Source: Gamsiella multidivaricata
Taxonomy: Eukaryota; Mortierellomycota; Mortierellomycetes; Mortierellales; Mortierellaceae
NCBI RefSeq assembly: GCF_025024155.1
Contig: NW_026251719.1
Coordinates: 310,001 to 374,000 of the forward strand
Length of the DNA stretch: 64,000 nt
Direction of reading: 5' to 3'
A program made the position numbers and the translations under genes. Positions 50,159 through 61,430 of the stretch are shown here, in pieces. Below the pieces are notes generated by a model. It was not told the DNA's origin and did not search any database. It was given only the letters and a program-made list of their open reading frames with translations. Every line of letters begins with the position of its first letter. Positions within the stretch are counted from its first letter, which is position 1.

Positions 50159-50630
50159 ATGCCTTGCCAGTTTGCCATCTCAAGTAAAATAATAGAATAG
50201 CAGCTTCTGAAATTATGATGAAGTAATTACTACAGTCGCAGCATTCTCCCTCCTTTCCTTGTTTCCGTTTTCCATCACCCCACTTTTCCCTACTTTTCGG
50301 CCTTTCATCTCGAGACAAATCCAGGCAGAACTAGGATAGAGTGTAGTATTCACATTCTGCTTGTAGGCCTTTCGATTGAAGAGCAGAGTGCCGATGTCCT
50401 CACGGAAGACCATTCGACTAAAAGCAATTCCGCTTCGTAAGATAAAAACCTTGCACAACAAGCTGACCAGGCGAGCCCAGAGACCGTCAATGAAGGAGAA
50501 AAATCCAATACACATGCGAGTACTACCGTATTCGGCAATCCTAGTAAACCTTTATCGTGCTGGCGGTAGTGAATGGAAAAGGAAGTTGATGGTATCCTTG
50601 GTAGGGCCATGGTACTGAGTGGTTTCTATG
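50159..50630 (+). pseudogene. Decayed copy of the small unknown gene
   Basis: This segment is collinear with 14162-14603 read on the minus strand. The start region (GAGAATGCC against GGAATGCTG) is recognisable, as are the T/C-rich intron end (TTCCCTACTTTTCGGCCTTTC against TTCCCTACTTTCTGGACTTTC), the splice acceptor and most of exon 2. Translation in the matching frame gives VLTEDHSTKSNSAS then a stop (TAA, 50438-50440), then DKNLAQQADQASPETVNEGE, against the intact DISMEAHLIKNNLTSS and DQDLPQRTVQPSSENVSEKS. Further changes break the C-terminal part. Confidence 0.75.
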
Positions 50631-50650
50631 CAGCTCTCAGGCCCTACTTC

Positions 50651-51660
50651 ATGGAGGCCAACATTCCCTCCATGAGCGTGAGTCGTATCGCTAATCTCAA
50701 ACCATCGGCTAAACCAACATTTTCCTGTACTCTTGAATATGAAAACTGCGGGATTGGATCGTTGTTACGCCAGTGTTAGTATAGGTTTTACACCGTAGAA
50801 CAAGTAACCGTTGCTCATTTGGTTTCCTCTATTTTGACTACGGTGAACACCTGCCTATGAAAATACCAGTTTCTACCTGGTATCGCGGCTTAGGACTTTA
50901 GGACGATACAATGGAAAACTCCATCTGACACTTGCATATCGATACAATTACGCCCATCACCTTCAGCTTAAAGATGAGGATAACAAATACGGACACCTGA
51001 CTGATTTGAACAAGGTATGATAGAATGAGTAACCTCATAACGCATCTAATCTTGAAAACCAACTGCCGTATGTTTGATTCGGTTACCCATGTTATCCAGT
51101 ATTCTGAAATCGTTAGCAATACTTTGAATTTGATACTTTGTTTGGATTTCTCGGGGAGAAGACTACATCTCAGGGTTGGTTCTAAGAGCCGGGCTATTAC
51201 TCGCCTATACCAGGCCGCACTCGTTCAGCATGAAGCGACATTGGACTTTATTCGCTCGGAAGATCGGTTTGTACGCCCATACTCCCAGCGAGACTTTTAG
51301 CCGGTTCCAGCCTTCGGCGATCAATACCAGAACAAGCTTTCGTCACTCTCGCATAACTGGCAACACCGTCTGGACTGCGGTTCAAAGCGCGGTGTTCAAT
51401 CGAGGGATGTAGCCAGGATTATGTATCAGGTGAGAATGATCGTTCTATCGAACAAGGATCCTGGGATATGTTTGTGGATATTATCGGTATTCTCCCGTGC
51501 ATGGCGATTGCAAAATCGCGGGCTTTCATGATATGAACCCCACCGGCGACCTTGGACGGTGACCACAGCCGTGTTCGTGCAGGTCTACAGAGACCACAAC
51601 CAGTCGCTCGTGGACGTCTTTTCATCACTTTCATATTCTCCGGGTGAAATGCTGCTCCAT
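50651..51660 (+). pseudogene. Decayed copy of the beta-propeller/TRP-like channel gene
   Basis: Collinear pieces of the channel gene are found in order. The first is the start (ACTTCATGGAGGCC against ACTTTATGGAACCC). Next comes a run at 51220-51297 encoding VQHEATLDFIRSEDRFVRPY against VQHEATLDLIHLENRFVQPY. The following sequence, to about 51540, matches the exon 5 middle part (near 11.6-12.0 kb). A segment at 51585-51640 encodes VYRDHNQSLVDVF against VYRDHNQSLVGVF of exon 6. Frameshifts, stops and a loss of about 1.2 kb between the last two pieces show it is dead. It may derive from this locus or from another paralogue of the family. Confidence 0.82.
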
Positions 51661-52123
51661 CACCGTTACTTTCGTCTGAGCTTAGTGTCCCGCTGCACCC
51701 AAACAACAGTTGCGGCTATTCTAGTCCTTCTCATGCTCGTAGACTAAGGGAGTGTAGCTAAGGCTCGAGATTGCGATTGTTTGTGGGGATTGAAGATAGG
51801 TTGATGCGAGAGTGAGTACTGGAGGGAATAAAAAGCGCGTCTTTATTGTTCTACTGGTCACCTATATCCACCCATGATCAATCATTGCTACGTGCGGTGA
51901 ATGTCGATGGTACACGGGAGATGCGTCTGGAGCTAAGTAATAGTCATCCTAGAGGTCGTTGCGGGCGTTATTAGCCAAGGTGCACAGCGTGGAATAAAGT
52001 TTTCAATTGCTGTAGGCAAATGTTGTTGCATGGATTTCCGCTGCAAAACTTCCTATGCCTTGAAACTGACGATGTAGCGTTCAGCGTGATCATAGTTCCA
52101 CCATCCTAACCTCATTTCACGAA
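51661..52123. promoter_or_regulatory. Spacer and probable promoter of Helitron-N-like gene
   Basis: About 460 bp between the decayed channel copy and the next start codon. Nothing coding is recognised. The last 40 bases before the ATG (CCACCATCCTAACCTCATTTC type) are pyrimidine-rich, as in other leaders of this window. Confidence 0.3.
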
Positions 52124-52990
52124 ATGTCGTCCTCCAACAATCGCGTTGCCTGTGCCAACTGTTTAATACTCCTGGCAGGAGAGGCTCCATTCTACATTCC
52201 AGCCAAAGCGATCCCTCCACCAACGCCCTTGTCCAACACGATTTGTAAGATCTGAAAAAAAAAAAAAAAAAAAAAGGTTGCGGCCGAATCAACCTACAGA
52301 TCAGTTTTGTTGAAGGCTCTGTCTATTAAGAGAGAATGAGACCCTGGTCTAACATGTTTGAGTCATCGATTCCCATTGAATGCAGATGGAGCCGCCGCTT
52401 TGGATAACCGTCCGCCTTTAAAATGGCCCATCCACTTCATCCTAGGCGATGCTCCTACTCTCAACCCCAAGGACACGACCAAAGTGCAGGTAATGAATAT
52501 CGCGATTAATCCATGTACTACGCATCAATCTAAAAAGCATGGCTATAATCTCACAGAATTAGTTGTCAATGGCAATTAGGTCTGCAAACAATGTCATGAT
52601 CTGTACGATAAGGGTGACGGCACTCAGGGTGATCCCAAGGACCTGATCCCTCGTGCGCCTCGTCTCTCCATGTTCTCTCGTATCCCCGAGAACATGCAAG
52701 ACCTCACCCTCGAGCAGCGCCGCGCTCTTCGATTGGCTGCTTGTCCGACGCCCGCGAAGGCGAAAGGCAAGAATGTCGAGGCACTCTTGTTTCCGTGGTT
52801 GTATCCATTGGGCACGGGAATGTATGCGGACGGGATGAAGGGTCCGAATTGCAGGTCGTTTAAAGATGATATGGAGATGAAACTCAGGAGCGCGGATCCA
52901 AGGTGGAGAGATGATGATGAGTGGCCTACTTGGGCTGCCTTGAAAGCTGAGGGAAAGGATGGGACCGCCGATCTGTTTAAGCCGCTGTAG
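52124..52990 (+). CDS. Helitron N-terminal-like zinc-binding protein, 211 aa
   Basis: Three exons, 52124..52244, 52386..52489, 52580..52990, phase-consistent, with conventional GT-AG introns; intron 1 contains a 21-nt A tract. The protein has two C-x2-C pairs (VACANCLIL near residue 10 and VCKQCHDLY near residue 77). A conserved-looking run follows: FSRIPENMQDLTLEQRRALR, then EALLFPWLYPLGTGMY, FKDDMEMKLRSADPRWRDD. This order (CxxC zinc pairs, a leucine-rich 'LT-x-E-x-R' helix, then LLFPxLYPxGxG) resembles the segment before the Rep/helicase core of Helitron replicases. No Rep or helicase domain follows; the ORF ends cleanly with AATAAA 61 nt later. It may be a truncated element or a domesticated gene. 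The family call is from memory of the motif and is tentative. Confidence 0.6.
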
Positions 52991-53443
52991 AAGGTGTGCA
53001 GTGGCGGTATCATAGTAGCTACTTCACAGCCGCAAACATGGAGAGTGAACAATAAAGTGTTTATGGAGCGTACAAAGTGGAGGACATGTGTTATTATTAT
53101 TACCGTTGTCATGGTATTTGATATGTTGTACACGGTTTGGTACCTGATTGGACATGTTGACCGACTTGGGGACGCACAACAGCGGCAAGGTACTAAAGCT
53201 GACGCATGCCTATCTGGAAGTACTGCCGCTCCTCAAGGATGCTTTCATTCTCGCGGCGGCTGGCCTAGAGGTGCAAGGAGATCACACGTGACAGTAAGGG
53301 CATGCAGAGTGCCATGGATCTTCACGCGTTCAAAAGGAGACGCCCACGGTCCTCCTGTTCGTCAAGCGTTGAATCTTTTCTCCACCGAACGTCCTCCTTC
53401 ATACGCTCCATTCCACCATCACCCTCTCCAAAGAAGCATAAGC
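52991..53443. promoter_or_regulatory. Spacer with AATAAA and glycerol kinase promoter
   Basis: AATAAA at 53051-53056 lies 61 nt after the preceding stop and is a plausible poly(A) signal. The remaining ~390 bp precede the glycerol kinase ATG; the part from about 53380 is C/T-rich. No coding exon recognised. Confidence 0.4.
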
Positions 53444-55776
<2,333 letters not shown>

Positions 55777-58231
55777 GGGTTCTATAGATACGTAGAAGCT
55801 GCTCAGGACCATCGTCATCCGAAGTAAATCAAGCATACCCGACGACATTTCCATATTTGTGTGGTATGGCCAGCTGATCGAACCGCCTCAGTTACACATG
55901 GAACCTACATGCAACATGTTATCATAGTCTGGTATCTCATCTTGTACCTCCTTGTGATGTGGCTGCTAGCATGACCCAGATCGATAAAAAAAAAAGTAAA
56001 AAAGAGGATGGATAGAAACGTCTAAGAAAGGGTATAGCTACGCACGCCCTGGCGTTTGTTTGGATGACTGAGTGAGAAGGGAATGGGATGTGCGAGTAGA
56101 GGTCTAAGGAATGGTCTACTTGGTCCAAAAAGAGAAAAAGGCGGAGTTCCGCGGTGGTCTGGTTTTAAGGTTTTTCGTGCCTGAAGATCCAACCTTGGTC
56201 GTTGGTGCTGTTTCAGTCGAGGCGTGCGTGCCTTTGTCTTTTGCGTCCCTGGAAGTCAGGGACGACTAACGCGTCGTGGTTGATGACAGCGAATTGAGGA
56301 TACAAACCTTTACTCGCAATCCCATATTTTCTTCCCTCATGTTCTTCTTGTTGGTTCCTCTGTGCACACCGGTGATCAACGATCGGAGGAAAATAAAAAA
56401 ACAGAGCGAAGGAAAGGAGAAAACGAGAATAGCGAGAAAAAAAAAAGAGCGCTAAACTAAGTTTGTTTTTGTGTACCATGGGTTTTTTTTTGTCTTTGCA
56501 CGCGTGCTTGGACCAGTCGCAGCAATGGTCAGAGACGAGGTGATGGGGTAAGCAGTAGGCGAAGGTTGGCAGGCTGTTCACCTTTTTGTGTTTGTTTTGG
56601 GTTTTGCGCATGAGCACAAGCGAGCCATGCGCTATTCTCTCCTCCGTCTTCATGCAGTGCAACGATAGGAAAGGAGCTGTTAAAAATGATGACACCACCT
56701 CCTCTCCGCCCTCAGGATTACATGTTCGTCGAACAAACAACCCGCAGCTTGTTTTTGCTTATTTCAGTAGAGATGTGTTCTTCGCAAACGTTTTGCGCAA
56801 AGGTTAACATAAATGGTTCAGCTACATAACAAAGCTGTCTGTAAACCGCGAGTTGCCGATCTAAGCTCATTCGACGACGGTTTGGGCGCACAAAAAAAAA
56901 AAAAAGTCGAAACAAGGGTCCCTAGCGTAGACAAGCGTGCATTCTTCGGCATGGCCTGCATGGTTATGGACAGACCAGGGTAGGGCGTGTTGATCAAATA
57001 AACGGATTTGCGCTAACAGATATCTCGAAACCACAAGTGGAGGGAGGGATCAGATACGATTGTTCCATCGCCCACCCTTCAGGAGCACTCCTGGCCTAGG
57101 ACACAGGAAAGCACAAAAAAGGTTTTTGTATTTTGGTGGCAAGAATAGTCTCATGGTCGTACTCTTTTCTGGTGGGGCCAAGTGATGACACGCTTGCTCT
57201 TGTCTTCGTGGCCACTGGCTGGCTGACTGTCGATTGCTTCGGTCAGCCTGACATGTTTCCTCGCAGAAGAGAGTGTTGGTATCGTTCCACAATACAGCAG
57301 CAAAAAGGGGGAGGAGGAGCAAAAGAGGTTGGGTGTGCTCTCATTTTTAAGTCTCGATAGAGAGAGAGAATGAGAGGGCATGTCATTGAGAGTGAGCAAA
57401 AAAAAAACAACAATAAAGAGGCGGGGCATAGACTTTGGACGAGAGCACTATGCCGTTGCCCTGCAGCTTAGAAAGAAAAGCGGATGGAGATGGGAAGAAG
57501 AGAGCATCGCATTGTTTGCTGGGAATGGGCAATGGGTCTACCCAGATGGATTCCGAGCCCATCGCAGCATGCATAGCACCTTGTTTTAAATCTGAGCAAT
57601 GGGATTGCATACGGGGTGGGATGAACCATGCTCCATGGCCGCCATGGACACTCGTTCCTTGACCCATGGTTTCGAGTTTTTTTTTGTTTTGATTGGGGAA
57701 GAGGAATGAGGCAGAGAGGCACAAAGGAGAAGGGGGGAGGAGGAGGGGTGAGAGTATGTCCTTTTTCTTTCTTTTCTTCTTTCTTCTTTTTCTTCATCCT
57801 TTTCCTCATCTTGTCCATCCTCCTCATCCTTCCATCTCCATCCCCCTCGCACTTCCCGACTGGTTGGTTGAGCTCCTTATTTGTGTATTTTTTTTTTGTT
57901 AGAACACCTTCTTTTGCCTGTTATCTTCCCATCGTCCCATTCCCCTACCTTTCCTGCTATTGCTTATTTCTTGACCCTGTTCTTTGCTTCTCTCCCGCCC
58001 AATCGTCAATTGTCCCTTTGGATTTATTCTTCTCTTTTCGTGCGGTGGGCATCAGAGGAACACAGCAGACTCACGGTCATCAACCAAGAATCACTATTGG
58101 CAGTGCTAGTGCAAGAACAAGTGCAAGTGCAAGAAACAGTGCGAGCACGACTCTATTGGGTCGCAGGAAACAATCTCAGATAACAAGGACAATCGATCGA
58201 ATCGAAAACACCAGGAGAGCCTATTACAGCC
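55777..58231. promoter_or_regulatory. 2.45-kb intergenic region upstream of WRKY-like gene
   Basis: Intergenic between two plus-strand genes. No coding exon is supported. The last ~500 bp (57740-58231) shows long C/T stretches followed by a leader with AGTGCAAGTGCAAG-type repeats, consistent with a promoter and long 5' UTR of the downstream regulator. Confidence 0.4.
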
Positions 58232-61211
58232 ATGAACTCAACCCAGTACAGCTACCATCCGTATCCTTCTCCGTCCCAGACTCAGGCACAGGTGCCTCAG
58301 CAACAGCAACAGCAGCAGCAACAGCAGCTGTCTCCTCAGCAGCACCACCAGCAACAGGTCCTCTCGCCCCAGCAACAGCAGCAGCAACTGCACTCCCCGG
58401 ACGTGTCCTCACAACCACATCCCCAACAGCAGCAACAACAACAGCAACAGCTCTCGCCTCAGCAGTCGCCGTCCCCTCACCAACATTCACCTGAGCAGCA
58501 GCACACCAGCCATCTCGGTCTGGACCACAACAATAACAACAGCAACAATCTTTCCACCACCGCCAACAACACCAATAATACTACCAACCACATAGACCAG
58601 CACCCCTCGCCGAGTCACTCCAATGACGCCCAGTCGCCTATAGATGCCGAAGGTGAGCTCATCGTCCCAGGTCCTGGAGCGACCAGTCAACAGTCGCAGC
58701 AACCGACCTCCGGCGTGACCTCGAGCGCGTTGCACAGTCCAAATGCCGGTCAAGGCCACCCAACGACGCTCCTGCCCATGCCCTCGCCAGCCCTTGCTGC
58801 TGCCACGGCAGCCAACACGGCGGCCAATACAAATTCCGCTGGCAGTCGACAGCTGATCTTGCAGCAGTACCAGCAACAACAGCAGAATATGGGCATGTCT
58901 ATGCCCCCCAATGGCGGTACCCCTGGTGCGATCAACACAATGGGTATTCAGGGTCCTGGCTACATGCTCCCATCACCCCAATCCGCAGGCACCCAGCCCC
59001 CACTACCACAGCTGCCGCCTCAGAGCACGGACCTGGATACAATTCTAGCAAAGTACGCAAACCAGCCTGAGTTGCTCAAGTTGATCATTGCGTCCAAGAC
59101 CGAGGAGGACCGGCGGTGGGCAGAGGAGGCACGATACCGAATGATGGATTTAATCATGCGTGGGGAGAATCGAGGGATGGGGTTCATGGCTGGATACGAA
59201 GCCCTTGGAGGTATCCCTGGAAATATGCCCGGAAACATGATGGGCATGACGGCCAAGCGGTTCATGGAGGAAGGGGGATACGGACTTCATACGGCCTTTG
59301 GAGGCTTCCCACCTGCAGGACCGGGTCTTGGTGGTGCTGGATGTGCGCCCGGTACAGGAGGCGCGGCTGGACAAAGTGGCATGCCAGGATCTGCAGGATC
59401 GTTGTCAGCCATGAACCCGTCTTCGACTTCTACGGGATCAAGCAATACGGGTCTTCCGCCGATGTATTCACAATCGCAGATACCGAATCCATTTGGCATG
59501 GGTGGCATGGGCAGCATGAATCATGGGCCCCAGGCGACGATGAACCCGACGATGGGGGGTGCCTCTGGAGGGTTTAACCAGTACGTTGATCCGAGCCTGG
59601 CCCGCAAGCGATCCGTTACGTTCGCAGGCGAAGTCCACCATATGCGCTCCCAGTCGCTCTCCTCAATCCAAGCTCCCAATGCAGTTGGGCAGCTCGGGGG
59701 TATGTCCATGATGGCCATGAATGGCGGCACAGATGCGTTTGGACAGCACCAACAGCCGCATCACCAGCAGCAAGGGCAGGCCACACTTCAGACCCAGCAA
59801 TACCAATTTCAGCAACAACAGCAACAACAGCAACAGCAGCCGCAAATGCACTTCCATCACCATGCGGTCCAATCATTTGGCGGTGGAAATCCTTATTCGC
59901 ACCAGCCGTTTGCACCACAGCATACGCTGCCTAGTCTGCACCATCATAGTGCTGTCCGGAGGACGAATTCGCTTTCCCACATCAATCAGACAACGACGGT
60001 AACAGAACAGCGCCTAACAGCGGGGCGACCCCGGAATGAGAGCTCGGCATCGATCAGGACCATGGATGACGATAGTGGTAAGGGCATTTTGCTTTTTCTT
60101 TTTTTTTACTGCATTCGTGTCTGTCTCTGCTCCTGAGTGCAGGATATCGGCAGCCTTGCCCCTGGGCTTCGCCACTCGTTTCAATTGGATACGTACAATT
60201 CCAACTACTCTCGATGATTCTGTTTCTGGGCTGCTTTATATGATATGACCGAAAAAACGAAAACGAAAACGAAAGCAACTTCAGGAACCGTTTGGATCAG
60301 AGCCTAGGCACCTTTTCGTTGCGGCTCGACCTGACAGGATAAAACGACAAAAAAAAAAGAGTCTATTTTCACAACTTCTTTGACTGTATGAGATGAAGTC
60401 CTGACTTGACTGACAAATTCAACAAAACACTTGCTTTATTTATATAAAAATAGATGAAGATTCAGAAGACGATTACGAAAACCACCCTCTGATGGGTATG
60501 GCTAGTCGACCGGGATCGGCACTGAGCATTCACAACAGCATGGGAGGCAACGGCGAGACCTCGCTCACGCTCGAATTCTCGGACATGGCCTCCGTCTCCG
60601 GCCACGGCGCACACCATCATCACAGCCATCACCACAACGACGCAGTCGCTGGTGCCGGACAGGCCAATTCTTCTAATGGGGTGGGTAAGACTCATCGGTC
60701 GACATCTTCGGCATCGTCGCTCTCGGGTGTGACGGGCGGCAGTAACAGTGCCGCAGGATCAGGATCGGATTATAAACGGAAACGGAAGCGTCGAGAGATG
60801 CAGCCCGTCAATAAGATCGTGGACTCGCCCGAACCCCATGTGGATCCGTATCTGTGGAAGAATAACGGAAATACAACTCAGAAGAAAACTGGGTGCAAGA
60901 GTATTTATTATAAATGTTCGAATAGCACCGCCGGATGTACTGTAAGTGTCCTCCTTTGCCATAACTGCCCTGCTTCATTAGATCCATGGTTTCGAGAACG
61001 GAACAAACAATCGGTTGACTTAACACATGTACCCGAAATCAACGAAATGTAGGTGAACAAGACGGTGACGGAAAAGGAGGGCGGCGGGTTCGTGACCAAG
61101 TACCGTGGCGAGCATCTTGAGGACTGTATCCGGCTCAAAAAGGCCCAGCTGGCCGCCCAGGCCGCCCAGGCTGCCGCTAATGGACACCACTCAATACATA
61201 AAGAGCAGTGA
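58232..61211 (+). CDS. Gln-rich transcription factor with WRKY/GCM1-like zinc finger
   Basis: Three exons, 58232..60077, 60454..60941, 61053..61211, phase-consistent, 830 aa. The N-terminal ~600 residues are Gln/Pro/Ser/Asn/Gly-rich with many CAG/CAA tracts, and include one ordered-looking stretch (LDTILAKYANQPELLKLIIA, then EEDRRWAEEARYRMMDLIMR) at about residues 268-312. After a basic segment (YKRKRKRREMQP) comes the DNA-binding domain (about 746-803): VDPYLWKNNGNT, CKSIYYKCSNSTAGC, FVTKYRGEHLEDC. Putative zinc ligands are Cys770, Cys777, His799 and Cys803; the last intron splits the finger after Thr778. The W-x6-YYxC-x6-C-x21-H-x3-C layout is that of the WRKY-GCM1 superfamily; plant WRKYGQK is replaced by WKNNGNT. 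Nuclear role inferred; targets unknown. Confidence 0.85.
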
Positions 61212-61430
61212 ATTCATGAACCCCTGAACAAATCCTCACACGACACATTCATACACACATTCTTGTAACATAAGCAACATAACCTGACACCACCAACTCG
61301 ATCCACATAGTAAAGCGCGCATTGTCTCAAAAGAAAAAGTTTGCATGTGCTTCAGTTTGTTTTATTGAGTTTGTCTATTTCCTTGCTTCTTTTCCAAGAC
61401 TTTCCCTATGACGGTGTAACGCCGTATTGT

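Noticed and set aside
51419..51706. 95-codon minus-strand open frame
   Set aside because: It is the antisense of the decayed channel copy; the plus strand carries the recognisable protein pieces.
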